From NCBI RefSeq assembly GCF_963583255.1, contig NC_084809.1, forward strand, positions 2,327,001-2,391,000: a stretch of DNA of 64,000 nucleotides, written 5' to 3'. This document shows positions 40,706 through 52,285 of the stretch, one piece after another. Below the pieces are notes generated by a model. The model worked only from the letters and a program-made list of their open reading frames with translations. It did not search any database and had not been told where the DNA came from. Origin of the DNA: Pyrus communis. Taxonomy: Eukaryota; Streptophyta; Magnoliopsida; Rosales; Rosaceae. The translations under genes were made by a program, and so were the position numbers. Within the stretch, counting starts at the first letter, position 1. Each line of letters begins with the position of its first letter.

Positions 40706-42754
40706 TCATCTACTGTGAATCCACCATAAGCGATTACTGCGGGAATTCCCGTCGTCGAATTCTTTCAAGCTTCTGATCTTCTCCAAAGCGCCTTCTTTGT
40801 CGTACATCCCTTGTAATGCAAATACAAATCCTTTCCATCCTTCCGTGACTCCCGTCCTGCTGAGCGCCGGCAATGCCCAGTTCACTAGCTCATTAGCAAA
40901 ACCCGCGTCCGAGAACAATACCTCAGTAACTGGCAAAACAGGCAGTATTTGGATTCCAAGTCTGATTTCTCTTGCCTCCGCAGTCGCAAACCAAAGCCCG
41001 CTGTCTCTCTTCGTCGCCCATAAAACTCCCACAACTCGGTTTTCCTTTGCGAAATCTTGCTCGTAAATTTGACTCTCTCCTCCCTCTCTTACATGCCACC
41101 ACATTTGAGCTGCCTGAATTTCCAATGTAGTAAGCAGTGAACCGGTGGCCTCAAGTTGCGCATCGTTATAGGCTTTTCCCATCAGAGAAGCTGCATAGTA
41201 AGCGTTAACCGCCTCACTCGTGCTCTCTTGATTCCTCCCGTCTGTGAATTCTGTCAACCCTCCCGCCCACGAGTGCAATTTATAAAGATCAAAGGTTCTC
41301 AGACGCGGATAATTTGGATTCGATTGCTTGTCCTTGTTGAGAAAATCGTCCACGAGCGAGTAAGCTTGAGGCTTGTACTTCTCCCCCCATGCAGGATCAA
41401 TCTTTGCTAACACGGAAATTCCATATATAAAGTACCCCAGATGAAAATGGTGATCGGAATAAAGACCAAACCCGAAATCAGCACCTGGATCAGCTGTGGA
41501 GGATTTCGTAACAAGTCCACCCCATTTATTATCGTGCAAAAATCCGTTGCCGCTAAAAGTACCATCCAACCACGGCTCGATTTTCTCCCTTAAGAATGTC
41601 CTAATCACGGGGATCACATCAGGGAAAGCTACCTCCTCGGCGATCAGAGCCAGCCTTGCCGCTCTAGCAACCAGTTTCCCATAAAAATATGAAGATGAAG
41701 TAGTTGATTGTGTAGAACTAAGAGCGTCAACGTCTCGACGAAGCGCAGATATGATTTCAGGGAATGAATCTTTTTTGACACCTCCAACGGAATTCCAAGT
41801 AACTGGAATAGGCTTTGGTGCTAACACCCACGAATCACCAACAACGCCAATCAAATTGCCGTCAATGCTTTTGTACTTAAAATCCTGCAAAACTGTTGCA
41901 TTGGACAGAAGCTTGAGGTGTAGAGGATGAGCTAGCATGAGCAAGTCTCCACCTATCTTTTCAAATTTATACGACAAAGTATTTGAGTTTTCGAGCACAG
42001 CTGCACCAGAAACCGGGTAACAAGAACTGAAGTGGTCAAGAATTCCCTCAGATTTAGGATCAGGATCCGGCATTACAGCAAAACGAACAACCCCAGAAAA
42101 TTCTTTAAGAGTTAACGTGGATGAGCCGCTGTCGGTTAATTCAGTTGGTAACGACGTGTATACTAGCCATGTTTGATCGTTGTTGAGCTTGACGATGAAC
42201 TTAGTGTTTGAGCCACTCGCTGAGGATGCCGAGACAATTGTATGATCGGTCGATATAGAAACCGACGTGGGGCGGTAAACAAAACAAGTGAGAAACGGAC
42301 TTCCTCGAACCAGGTAGAAGCGGAGGTTGGAGGAGGGAAAGTCCAATGTCACACTGAGGTCATTGAAGTCGGAGACTACATGGTGGCCGTTTCTGTTTGA
42401 ATTTGAGGCGAAGATGGTGAGGTCGGCTTCGAATGGGGATGTGGATACGACGGTAGAGGTGTAGGAGAAAGATGGGTAAGCGAAAGACAGGGAAGAGTTG
42501 GCTGATCTGGTGATGTAGGGGTGTATGTACTCCGGTTGGTCGCCATTGTGGAGGACAAAGTTTTGAAAGAATGAGCTGGTGGGGAGTGGGGATGAGAGGA
42601 GGTTCGGGGCGAAGAAGGTTGAAGGGTCGGGAAGGACGGCTGATTGAGCTTCCGGGAAAAGGAACGGGGCTGCAGCAGGGGCGGCCTGCGGAGTCAACGC
42701 CGAAAAACAGAGAACGCAGATGACGAAAGCAAGAGAAGAGAGCATGCTTGCCAT
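40706..42754 (-). CDS. Endo-1,3-beta-glucanase, glycoside hydrolase family 81
   Basis: Single uninterrupted exon, 682 residues, typical of plant GH81. It hydrolyses internal beta-1,3-glucosidic bonds (callose or microbial glucan), presumably in the apoplast. The N-terminus MASMLSSLAFVICVLCFSAL is a clear signal peptide, with likely cleavage near the Ala/Pro-rich APAAA. The beta-sandwich part follows, then the helical catalytic domain: the DHHFHLGYFIYG motif with the probable acid Asp434, and NQESTSEAVNAYYAA with Glu510 and Glu514, spaced as the catalytic/base pair of GH81. It ends NRLWWIHSR. No inverting-site residue is missing. It ends 290 bp from the HIR6 remnant (convergent). GH81 enzymes are proposed to act on fungal or oomycete walls; that role here is inference. 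Confidence 0.95.
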   Translation of the reverse strand: MASMLSSLAFVICVLCFSALTPQAAPAAAPFLFPEAQSAVLPDPSTFFAPNLLSSPLPTSSFFQNFVLHNGDQPEYIHPYITRSANSSLSFAYPSFSYTSTVVSTSPFEADLTIFASNSNRNGHHVVSDFNDLSVTLDFPSSNLRFYLVRGSPFLTCFVYRPTSVSISTDHTIVSASSASGSNTKFIVKLNNDQTWLVYTSLPTELTDSGSSTLTLKEFSGVVRFAVMPDPDPKSEGILDHFSSCYPVSGAAVLENSNTLSYKFEKIGGDLLMLAHPLHLKLLSNATVLQDFKYKSIDGNLIGVVGDSWVLAPKPIPVTWNSVGGVKKDSFPEIISALRRDVDALSSTQSTTSSSYFYGKLVARAARLALIAEEVAFPDVIPVIRTFLREKIEPWLDGTFSGNGFLHDNKWGGLVTKSSTADPGADFGFGLYSDHHFHLGYFIYGISVLAKIDPAWGEKYKPQAYSLVDDFLNKDKQSNPNYPRLRTFDLYKLHSWAGGLTEFTDGRNQESTSEAVNAYYAASLMGKAYNDAQLEATGSLLTTLEIQAAQMWWHVREGGESQIYEQDFAKENRVVGVLWATKRDSGLWFATAEAREIRLGIQILPVLPVTEVLFSDAGFANELVNWALPALSRTGVTEGWKGFVFALQGMYDKEGALEKIRSLKEFDDGNSRSNRLWWIHSR

Positions 42755-43598
42755 GGTGATGCTTTTGATTTGGTACGTAAGGTGGTTGTGAATAAGACTG
42801 TCGATCGGACTTGTTTATTTGTAGGGATGCTTTGGATGTGAAATTTCAGCTTCCGAGTTTAGGTGGGAAATTAGAAAACCTAGTGAGATTTGGTACTTGT
42901 TTGGAAAACTAGGAAACATTTAAGGGGTTTTATTTTGTTTGGTCTCCTAATTATATATGGTTTTGTTTAACTTGCTCGTTTTGGAAGAGAGGTAAAAATT
43001 TGACAAATAAGACAAAGCTACCCACTACACTCGTTTGCTTTAGGAATTCTTCTGTGTGGAAGTTCTTGGCCGTTCGGCCGAAAAATCACCGGGTAGGGAC
43101 AGAATACACGGCGGAGGTGGGGCTGGGTGGGGCGGTTTTGTCTTAAGCCGGACAGTGACGGGTTCTCGTCGTCCGAACCTAAGAATTTGCCTTCCGATAC
43201 CACATCATCAGTATTCAGTAATGAACGGAGTAAATAAAATGCTAACATTCCAAACGGACTTCTCAAATTCAAGATGCCAACGAAGGCCGAAATATCATTG
43301 ATTATAGGAGGAAGAAAAGAAGAGCCGAAACAGCCACGAAAAATGGTAACAACATTTGAAGACTACCGGGCTTCATCATCCTCCGCTAACACAAGCATGA
43401 AAACGGTCGCAAAACATGTCTGAAACCATCGAATTTTTATTTTTACAAACCGAAGCCATCAAAACAGAACGATTTCCCCTACCATATGGACTTGTTCCGA
43501 GAAAAAAGAAACATTTAGAACCAAAGAAATGTCAGCCTGGAAAGACAACTATATTACGCTCTACCTCTGCTCCCTGCCGCAGTGAGCAATAAACCCAC
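42755..43598. other. GH81 upstream and VDAC downstream region
   Basis: The GH81 promoter lies at about 42755-42950 on the minus strand, with a possible TATA-like AAATAAACAA near 42815. The rest up to 43598 includes the likely VDAC 3'-UTR. GC-richer DNA at 43030-43200 gives ORFs on both strands without recognisable similarity. Confidence 0.4.
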
Positions 43599-45721
43599 TC
43601 ATGGCTTGAGAGCAAGAGCCAACCCAATCTTGGCGCTCTTCTCAATGGCCTTGGTGTCTACCTCTCCTGAAACAGTGAGGAATGACTTTGGGCGCCACTC
43701 GTGCTGGATCAGGGCACTTGCTTTGCCAAAGTTGTTTACGCGTGCCTTAATGGATGTCAATGGATCCAGGGCATGCTGGGTGCCAAGAGTGATGGTATTC
43801 TCGTTGGTAGGAAACCTGTGGGTCACCTCAGCGCCAACAGCTGTGTTGGAAAGGGGATTGACACTGTGATAGTAGGATACACTGAGGATGTCACCTTTAT
43901 CATTCCTGTATCATGGGAAAAAAAATCTTTATCACACCATGCACCAAAACTTCAATATCACAAAGCCAATATACATAAAATCAAATAAGCCAGTCGTAGA
44001 CAACCAAAAGAATACTTACAGGGTCAATGCAGCGACTAGATCAGCATTGGAGAAGCTCAGTCCAGCATTGCATTTAGTCAAATTCCCGGTCTTGGTGTCG
44101 AATGACAGATCAGTACCAAGTGCAAGCTGATTGGTTCCAATAACACCAGAGAAGTTAACAATAGGGTTCGCTGTCAAACCAACACTGGAGCTTATCCCTG
44201 CATAGTCATGCAGATATTGGAGTTCCACCTGTTAACAATCACCCACATATTAGATAGCAATTCTACAAATGATCCCGATTAATGAAATGCTTTAATACAG
44301 AGAGTGAACTCCACCCACAAGTTCTACCACATATTGGCAAACTTAATAGACGAGTGACAGATAAAAAATCAGGCATAACAGTCATACCTTGCCAGACCTC
44401 TGATCAGGAACTTTGAAGCTAAAGATTGCCTTCAGGCCAGGAGCAGGTTGATCAACCGTAATAGTGGTGGACAGCTGATAACAAAATAAACCATTGGTAA
44501 ACCGACTTTAGCAAGAAAAGATGAGTACAAGTTAAAATAATTACTTTATTCGGTTCCAAATGCACTAAAGCTCCTCAGTTCCGTTATATCTGAATGAACA
44601 TTTAACACTATTTCTAATGGATGTGTGTATGTCCAACAAAAAGCAAAAGAAAAGAAAATACTTTTGGCATTTACAATCATCACCTCAATATGATCCTGTA
44701 ACAGAATAGATGGAAAAGAAACATAAATGGATGTGGGACTAACATTGGAGTCGGTGTCAACTTTGACATCAGTTGTGACATTCTTGTTCTTCAACTGAGT
44801 GTTCACATCAGCCAGAAACAGCTCACCTTTCTTCGTTCCTGAAGAACTGATAGCCTGCAAATATGAAGAAGTAAGTAAATGTAGGATACATGGTTAACTT
44901 AGAACTTGTAAACTATATGGCGGATCGAGTTGAACAAAGAGTCGGTAAGAAAGGTATGCGCAAGGCAAATGGCAATGGGCATAAGCATGTAGGGAACACA
45001 TGGAAAATTATACGAATCACTTTTAATATCAGTGCTGCTCATTAAATTCTATGTTTGGCTAGAAATTTCACTAAATTTCTTAAACTCAGCTAAATCTAAT
45101 AACACAAATAAAAAAGTTCTACAGAAAAGGTTAACTAACAAAACTAGCAAAGAATCGGCACCCAGGCCAAAATCAAAACGTTCTTAAATTAAACAAAATC
45201 AAATAACTAAGACGAACAAGATGCTAGTTCGACTAGCCATTTCAACACATTCACAGCAATAAATCAACAATTGACACTTCCTGCTTAAACGCCACCAAAT
45301 TCTAAGCATAATATGAAACAAAAAGTTCGAAGTTTTAATCGGAGGCGAATAATTTCACCGAAAGTGGAACAAAATTATATCTCAGAGCATGAAACGAAAC
45401 CCTACAGATTCAACAAGTGAATATACATATACAAATACAGATCTCAGGGCAAGAAAAAAGTGCGAAAGAACTCACCACTCCAGTGGGAGAGAAGGTGGTG
45501 ATGGTGAACTTATGGTCGCTCTGGTAATCCCTGTACAGAAGATCTGAAATTTAACAAAAACCCATTAGCAAAAAACGAAATATAAGAAAAACCCATCAAT
45601 TTTTTACAACCAAATTTATACATATACATGTATATATACATATATCAGATAATATAAAAAGAGGGATAGCTATACCTCTGGCTTTCTTGCCGATGTCGGT
45701 GTAAAGCCCAGGTCCCACCAT
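43599..45721 (-). CDS. VDAC: Mitochondrial outer-membrane porin (VDAC)
   Basis: Voltage-dependent anion channel, the 19-strand beta-barrel for metabolite passage across the mitochondrial outer membrane. Six exons on the minus strand, in gene order: 45676-45721, 45476-45543, 44744-44854, 44388-44474, 44020-44228, 43599-43905; all GT-AG, 275 residues as usual for plant VDAC. It starts [20 protein letters not shown] (the N-terminal helix inside the pore), continues [18 protein letters not shown] and [18 protein letters not shown], then the [20 protein letters not shown] block, and ends [12 protein letters not shown], the C-terminal beta-strand/sorting signal. CT-rich leader DNA lies upstream. 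No lesion was seen. Which of the plant paralogues (VDAC1-5) it is cannot be decided by eye. Confidence 0.95.
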
Positions 45722-46850
45722 CTTCTCAGCAAAGATTTGGGATTGGAACGCGAACAATGGAAACCCAGAAGGGACTTGGGTGTCTCTGTAGCTCTCTGAG
45801 AAGGGGAAGTGAGAAACGGCGAAAGCGACGAGCGATATATAGTGGGGGAGGCGAAAACCCTAAATCACCACCCGATTTCAATTTCACCTTTCTTTTCGGC
45901 GAGATTTTGTTTTTACTCTATTTTTTTTATTTCTCGATTAAATGAGGACCGTCGGATCTCGATTTTCTCACCGTTGATTTGCCTATTTAGGGTTTTTTTT
46001 TTTTCCCATTTTTTATATAATGTGAATTTATCAAGTGATGCTTGGCGTTTCGGCCAAGCCAATTTGACCGGGTGAATTTACCAAATTGGTCTTTTCATTT
46101 CCCAAAAGTAAAGGTCTTTATCTTCTTTTTATTATATAATTGACCAGGAAAATAAATAATACGTTTTATATAGTATATTCATTATTTTTTCTTGGTGTTT
46201 AAAGATAAAATGATTGTGATGATCATATGATAACAAACTAGGTGGCTGTGAAAGTGACATCACTTGTTTAGAATTACAAGAATCTTTTTTTTTTTATTGG
46301 TCAAAACTCTTACGATCTTTCCTAATAGCGTTGTGATGGTACCAAATTTCATATTTTTGACAAACAAGTCGTACATCAAGTGGCTCAAACTTAGTAGCTA
46401 GTCCACTGCATCTTAAGTATCATGTTCAATGCGTGCACAGCCACATGCCACCCATTATAGGTAGGTAGCAAATGACAAATGATTTGTAATATGATAGACT
46501 ATTAGTACTCACCACATCTTCAATGTGTACACACTATACCCAACAAATAACAAATGATCTATAATATTATTATACTCTAAAGTTGGGGATGAAATTGCAT
46601 TGTTCGTTAAAGGGCTGATTTTGAGTTACTTACTTTAGCTACAAGTGCAATCGAGGGGGTTTGGTTTTAATTACCTTGCCATGCACTCAATTCCACTCCT
46701 AATCCCGAAAATTAATTCCCAAATCCTCAATTTGACAAATATTAATCCTCAAATCACCAATTTAACAAATTAAAACTCTAAATCGAAAATAATTCCCAAA
46801 TCCCCAATTTGACAAATTAAAATCCTAATTTCAAATTTTAGGATTTGCAA
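45722..46850. other. VDAC upstream and intergenic DNA
   Basis: 45722-45960 is the GA-rich leader/promoter of VDAC. Beyond it the DNA is AT-rich. At 46700-46850 a degenerate ~45-bp unit (AATTCCCAAATCC(T/C)CAATTTGACAAAT) is repeated about three times. Confidence 0.5.
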
Positions 46851-46867
46851 ATACTAGAGAGAAGTCG

Positions 46868-47070
46868 TGGACCCATAGGGACGGTGGTTGGGCGACGAAG
46901 TATGGAGGTGGTGGAAGGAAGGATGGGTGGTGAACGACGATGACGAGCTTCTGGTAATCCTCTTCGTACCCTTCCGATCTCGACATACCTCTTGAAAGAC
47001 CCGTGGGGGTTGTGGATGGGGAACAAAGTGTGGATGTGGTGGAAGGAAGGATGGGTGAAAGGGAGAGGAA
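46868..47070 (+). repeat. Tandem duplication of ~130 bp, G-rich
   Basis: GTGGTGGAAGGAAGGATGGG occurs at about 46908 and 47036, each preceded by a similar GTGGACCCATAGGG/AGACCCGTGGGGG start. The antisense frame reads as a Pro/Ser/His-rich ORF, an artefact of the G-rich repeat. Confidence 0.65.
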
Positions 47071-47109
47071 GACATAGGAGAGAGCGGGAGGTTTCTAGGG
47101 AGAGGAAGT

Positions 47110-47195
47110 GTGCCAGCAGTGAGATTCAAATCTAAGACCTCTTATTTACAAGTGAAGAAAAATTTTACTAGACCGTAGGACTACGCGACATAAAG
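47110..47195 (-). mobile_element. SINE-like fragment
   Basis: On the minus strand it has GTAGTCCTACGGTCTAGTAA, then AGATTTGAATCTCACTGC, the latter resembling a tRNA-type B box (GGTTCGANTCC). The head and tail are not clear, so this is a tentative call. Confidence 0.35.
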
Positions 47196-47239
47196 ACTTT
47201 ACAATTTCTCTCGAATGCATATCAAAATTTATATTTAAG

Positions 47240-47323
47240 TTAAACAATTAATGTCTTGCCTTAAGTCATATATGGTCTTAATTAAACAATTAATGTCTTG
47301 CCCCAAGTCATATATGGTCTTAA
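47240..47323 (+). repeat. 42-bp tandem duplication
   Basis: Two copies of a unit containing TTAAACAATTAATGTCTTGC and CAAGTCATATATGGTCTTAA-like sequence, with two differing bases. A further diverged pair of ~65-bp units follows at about 47392-47515. Confidence 0.85.
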
Positions 47324-47857
47324 TGTGCATGCTCATGGACTTCTTGACTTGGATGTGCATTTAATTTTTTATAAATTTTGAATTATTATTTAAAATTTTA
47401 AAGTTAAAAGAGAGTGTTTAAGAAGGATAATATAATTTTGTTTAGTAAATAATTCAAAATTCATAAAAGTTAAGATATAGTGTTTAAGGAGGATAATACA
47501 ATTTCGTTTAATTGCAATTTAATGTGTTCCTTTTTCAGTTGTAATTGATAATTGGAGGCCTTAAATTAAACTTTTGATTAATCTCTATTTTTCTTTTAAT
47601 GTTACATCCTGCAAGTGGTATGTGCGAGAGTAGTGTATATTAACAATTTTTTTTTACTAAAAGAAAAGTATGTATACATATTTTATTTATACTTTTTTCA
47701 CGTATAAATGTATATACATGTATGATGTGTGTCTATCAGTATATTTAAGTTTATACTGATGTAAGTGTGTATTACTTTCAACTTTGTGGCCTAATCTTCA
47801 CTTCTGCAGTGAAATTACAAATAAAAAATGATAAATAACATATCCAAATTAACACCC

Positions 47858-48034
47858 GTAAAAGAATGTATGAGATTTTACAAATGTGTGACATGCTATG
47901 CTATCAAAGATAGAGATGGATAGATTTATAAAACTATCACTATTCCGTAAAAGAATAAATGAGATTTTACATATGTGTGACATGATATGCTATCAAAGAT
48001 AGAGATGGATAGATTTATAAAACTATCATTATTT
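47858..48034 (+). repeat. 89-bp tandem duplication
   Basis: A unit starting GTAAAAGAATGTATGAGATT and ending AAACTATCACTATTCC is present twice (from 47858 and from 47947) with few changes. No coding potential. Confidence 0.9.
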
Positions 48035-48890
48035 CATGTTATAAATCAAAGTTATAGGGTAATGCTAGAGAGATCATCTAGTTAAATTATATTTTGTGAA
48101 TTATCTGACATAATTGTTGATGATTGAGTTATTACTTAAGTATTGATTAACGTGCTTATTTCATATTAGTGACACCTCGCATGATTTGCAAATGCAATCT
48201 AAAAAGTTAGTTTACTGAACGTTATCTCAAAATACATATCAAGGTCTTTACGGATTTATCATTTACAAATTAGCTTTATTAATTAAAGTACGTGAGTTAC
48301 ACATTCATACACAACAGGACTCGAACGTAGTGTTTTATTTAGTCGCACGCAATTTTTTTTAAAATATTGTCTGTCTTGATGAAGATAAAAACGTCAAACT
48401 CACGAATTTATGAAGTTTTGGCACAAGTGAACACTTACGTCGATTGTCCAAAGTGAGTGATCACTTTCTCAATGACTCATGCCTAGGTAGCGGGGTAGAC
48501 ATGCCTGCTATATATAATTAAGCTTGGAATAAAACGTCAGATTGGACCAGAAAATAGGAGTCGGTCATAGTCTGTTCAATAGATACATTCATGTATAAAA
48601 GTAGTCGACAGTCGGTACTTTGTTTTCACGTGAATTCCTATGACATTCATGTATGTATGTATGTATGTATGTATGTATGTATGTAGTAAACATATCAGCC
48701 ATATTACATGTGAAACAAATTCTAAAAAATTAAATGAGAGACTTCCAATAATCTATCCTCATCCCTCTGCAATTTGATCACCATTTCATAGTACCCAAAC
48801 TGTGCTGCACAAACTTTCGATTTAATCGATTTCGGAACTTTCGAATCGTTGGTATTCTGATCCAGTATCTTCATGGTGAAACTGCGTAAT
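48035..48890. other. Intergenic DNA downstream of PIN gene
   Basis: A stretch near 48055-48220 resembles a decayed MITE (GGTAATGCTAGAGAGATCAT). Near 48320 a tRNA-like GGACTCGAACGTAGTG box suggests SINE debris on the minus strand. Otherwise AT-rich; the likely PIN 3'-UTR lies at about 48700-48890. Confidence 0.35.
48650..48685 (+). repeat. (TATG)n microsatellite
   Basis: About nine uninterrupted GTAT units. Confidence 0.95.
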
Positions 48891-50573
48891 TTACAATCCC
48901 AGAAGGAAGTAGTAGGCCAATGCTATTGGCAATGCAATGAGCATCCCAAAAATAACCCTGCAACAACAAAAACAAAACCATATCGTCTCAGAATTGTGTA
49001 GTTGGAGAGGTTCTACCGTCTAACCAGTGATATATAATACGAGATGAACAAAATCAATCGTTACCCGGTGCTCAAAATGTCTGGATGTACATTATATTCT
49101 TTCGCAAACACGAAAGGAACAATTCCTTGAGGAAGAGTTGCCTGCAGTAATTAAACAACAGACTATTTAGCATTCCTGTGTACCATACACTACAGAGAAG
49201 AAAAAATATATATGTACCTGCACTACTGCCACTCTGAGAACTCTGCCCCTTAGTCCAACTGCAAAGGAGGACACCGCCATTATCGCAGGGCCGGCTATGA
49301 ACTTCAATCCCATGGCTATCATCGCCTTTCGTGTCCCACACACTATTATGCTACCGCGCGATGCCATGAAAAGGCCTATAAGCAGCAGAAATTAATTCAT
49401 GTGTCCAACTGTTAATGTTCAAGTAACATGGCAGGTGATCAGTAGTTTTTCTCATGTTTCTTCATACCTAAGCTGAACATTGCCATCCCAAGTCCTCCAT
49501 TCGACAGTATCGCGATTGATTGCGCAATGATTTCTGGCAGCTTCACTTCCCACCTGCAACAGATTATAATTCAACCCGATGCCAAGAAATACACAAATCG
49601 AACCAACAAAAGCGACGAAAGTATGCCTACCTGTAGTGTATGCTTGCCCAAATCAGACCCAACAATGTTGCATGAGTGTTTGGGTTGGTTATAAGCTTCC
49701 TCCCAACTGTTAACAGAATAGATTTGATCTTCTTGGTATTGTTGGCTCTCGTTTCGTCCTCCGTCTCATCTTTCGATTGCGCTTCGTGAGGCACGTCCAT
49801 TTCCTCTTTGAACAGAAACAAGACCAAAGGATTGATGATGTTAGAACACAACATGATTTGAAATTAAGAGGCAATGCAGTGTAGCTACCAATTATTAATA
49901 GTAACGTTAGAGAAGAAAAAAAATGAAACCGACTCAATAAATGGTAAAACCGTCTGTTCATAAGTTTAGAATATAATCCGGTAACGTGCACGTGTGCCGA
50001 ATTTGGTGATGCTTTTTTCTTACGCTCTTCAATTTCAAATGCAATGTTTGAATGTTAATTACCTGCAGTGGGTTCCGATGAAGGTGTGACAGACGCCGCC
50101 TTAGCGGCCCTGAACTCGAACAGAAACAGCAGCATATTGTACCAGATTAAGCTCTGCAACACAACTATCTGTGTCACAAGCTTGGCCGCCTCATCCCCGT
50201 ACATGGCCTTCAGCAGCGGAATCCCGAGGATCAACGTGTTAGGAAGCGTCGAAAGAGAGAGGCCGGTTATGATGGAATTCAACCCGCCATAGGAACTGAA
50301 TTTAGTGACTGCTGCCAGTGCCAGGAATGCAGTCAGTTTTTGGAGGCAGTCCGCGAGGATGAGTTTATGGTTCATTTTGTAAGGGTCGTTGGAAGAAATG
50401 ATTTGAAAGGACAGAAGAGGGATTGAGAATTTGGCAACAAATTTGTTAATTCCAGAGCATTGATCTGGCGTGAAGAGCTTCCACCATTTCACAGAGAGGT
50501 AGGCCAAAATCATGGCAACATATAGAGGAACAGTGGCTGCCACAACATGGTAGACATCTGTTAGAGAAATCAT
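48891..50573 (-). CDS. PIN8-like: Short PIN auxin transporter (PIN8-like)
   Basis: PIN-family carrier. Short PINs lack the long cytosolic loop and act mainly at the ER in cellular auxin homeostasis; PIN8 is best known from pollen. Six exons on the minus strand, in gene order: 50063-50573, 49631-49805, 49468-49553, 49218-49375, 49065-49141, 48891-48957; GT-AG, 357 residues. The N-terminus reads [20 protein letters not shown], then [20 protein letters not shown], with the conserved [16 protein letters not shown] and [21 protein letters not shown]. The central loop is only about 35 charged residues ([19 protein letters not shown]). The second membrane half contains [19 protein letters not shown], then [19 protein letters not shown], and ends [19 protein letters not shown]. 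No lesion was seen. Assignment to PIN8 over PIN5 rests on the N-terminal pattern. Confidence 0.95.
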
Positions 50574-50863
50574 GGCGAGGTTAGAAATTAAACGATGCTC
50601 AGCAACGGATATCTACTTCCTGGCTATGTATTTTGGTGATGAATGCTTCATATGCTGGTGGAATTAAAAACAAGAACATAAGAAATCTCTCTTTTATTCT
50701 TCTTGTTTGGTGCTTTGTCAGATATGAAAAGTTGAGGAGAGAAATGACTGTTTATATAGAACCTTTATTAAAGTTTTTGTTAATCCCCATATTGGCCTTT
50801 GGTGTTGATTTTGTTTGTGTTAGGAACTTAGGAGTGAAAACATAGGTTATTGCCTTTCTATTT
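50574..50863 (-). promoter_or_regulatory. PIN8-like proximal promoter
   Basis: AT-rich upstream DNA of the PIN gene, only about 290 bp long before it meets the MULE-like MITE at 50864-51083. No specific regulatory box can be claimed. Confidence 0.35.
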
Positions 50864-51083
50864 GGAGGTGGAGTGTCTACCCTCCCATTTCCATACTCTC
50901 TCTATGTCTTTCTGTTTGTGTGGTCACAGTTAAGCCACGTCAACATTTTATATTCCTATTACTTTTTGTTTTATTATTTCTATAAAAAATTAATATAAAA
51001 TGTTGACGTGACTTAACTGTGACCACACATCACAGTAGGGCATGGGGAGAGTATGGAAATGGAAAGGCAGACAATCCACCTCC
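50864..51083. mobile_element. Fold-back MITE, Mutator-like, near PIN gene
   Basis: 220-bp inverted repeat: the left end starts GGAGGTGGAGTGTCTACC and the right end is the reverse complement of GGAGGTGGATTGTCTGCC. The arms remain paired through GTGTGGTCACAGTTAAG and ACGTCAACATTTTATATT to a small central loop. It is flanked by a perfect 9-bp duplication TTTCTATTT (50855-50863 and 51084-51092), as for Mutator-like elements. No coding capacity. Confidence 0.9.
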
Positions 51084-51116
51084 TTTCTATTTAGGTAAAA
51101 AGAAGTGACTTTCAAG

Positions 51117-51282
51117 ACAATAAGGTTTCTCTCGCTTTACAATCGTTGAAAAGAGAAGGGAGGAAATCTATTGTACGCAATCTTATCCTTACTTTGCAGA
51201 GAGATTATTTTCACGACTCGAATATGTGACATTTTGATCACAAAAAAACAATGTTTCCATTATGTCAAGGCTCGCCCTCACT
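51117..51282 (-). mobile_element. Au-family SINE
   Basis: On the minus strand: GAGGGCGAGCCTTGACATAA (A-box region), ATTCGAGTCGTGAAAATAAT (B-box region GGTTCGAGTC and start of the body), then GCAAAGTAAGGATAAGATTG and CGTACAATAG. This order matches the Au SINE consensus. A-box and B-box have mutated, so it is an old copy. Confidence 0.75.
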
Positions 51283-51884
51283 CATTTTTCTTGTTACATG
51301 ATTGAATAAATCACAACATAAAAACAAAAAAATGAGTGCAAAAGAAGAAAATGTGAATGTGAATGTGAAATCACTATCCTTAAGAAGAAAAAATATACTT
51401 TGCTCTTTTCATATAAGAAGTTATTCCTCTTTGAAGAGAAATTAAAGTTCAGACACACTGCATATGGTCCAATATCTTAGTGAATAGAATGTTGAATTTA
51501 CCTATACGTCTCGAGTTCGAAACTATCCCTCTTCGAACTCTCTCCATTAACAAAATCAATTTTATTTTATCTAGTAATTAAAGATAAAAACACTCCTCCA
51601 TGCTATTGTGCACTGATTAACTTTTAGCGTATGCCTTATTCCCTTTTTATGATGGTTAAGTATTAAACTATTAATAAACAATAGAGAAGGTCAATCTGTA
51701 ATTATAGTAAAAATTCAGGGGCTTTTAGTCATCAAATATCAAAAGGTAGATTCCAGTTTGATTTCCTGTGGTCATGTTCTTTAGGCAAAGCAGAGCTATG
51801 TAGGTAGGCTGACACATGGTAGCTCGAACACCTTTCTTGGTATCATTTTCCTTCCAAGTTTGTAATTCCTTCTCATTTTTAGTA
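51283..51884. other. Intergenic DNA
   Basis: Near 51475-51555 a tRNA-like TCGAGTTCGAAACTATCCCT box may mark another SINE head. Otherwise nothing was recognised. Confidence 0.3.
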
Positions 51885-52064
51885 AAACTTAAAAGAGGTT
51901 TATTTAAAAGAAAACTAATTAAAAGAATTTGAAAATTTTGAGTTTTAACGATAGTGGTAAAATAAATAGTAAAGTAAATAGTATCAAGATTGACTTTTTA
52001 GTGTAAAAATGTGATTTTTCGTTAAAGTGAACAGTACCGGGAGCTTTTTGTTAAAGTTCCTTTT
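51885..52064 (+). mobile_element. MITE (family A), more complete copy
   Basis: The right end TTAAAGTTCCTTTTA is a rough inverse of the left AAAACTTAAAAGAGGTTTA. The body has GTTAAAGTGAACAGTACCGG and a second, diverged copy of that motif (AAAGTAAATAGTATC). A partial relative lies at 23880-24030. No target duplication is resolved. Confidence 0.55.
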
Positions 52065-52285
52065 ATTTAATTGCAGAAAATTAATCACATTGCTGACAGC
52101 CTGACATAATGTCTAATATACATAAGTGTCGGATAGAATGGAACGGTTGATCTCACCTTTATTAATAGATCGTGTGTTAGTAATAATAATATGATCAGTT
52201 TTGTGTCTTCAAAACAGTATCGTTTTAGTTATAAACCCCAAACAACAAATCTTTTTGGTCATTTCAATCCCAATGATTGTAAATA

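Noticed and set aside
40797..42841. Plus-strand ORFs opposite the GH81 gene
   Set aside because: They are antisense shadows of a strongly supported single-exon gene.
46854..47129. Pro/Ser/His-rich 91-codon ORF
   Set aside because: It spans a G-rich tandem duplication. The repeated SFHPSF-type pattern follows from the duplication, and there is no flanking gene structure.
47858..48034. CRISPR-like array
   Set aside because: Only two long adjacent copies without spacers occur in a plant nuclear sequence, i.e. a tandem duplication.
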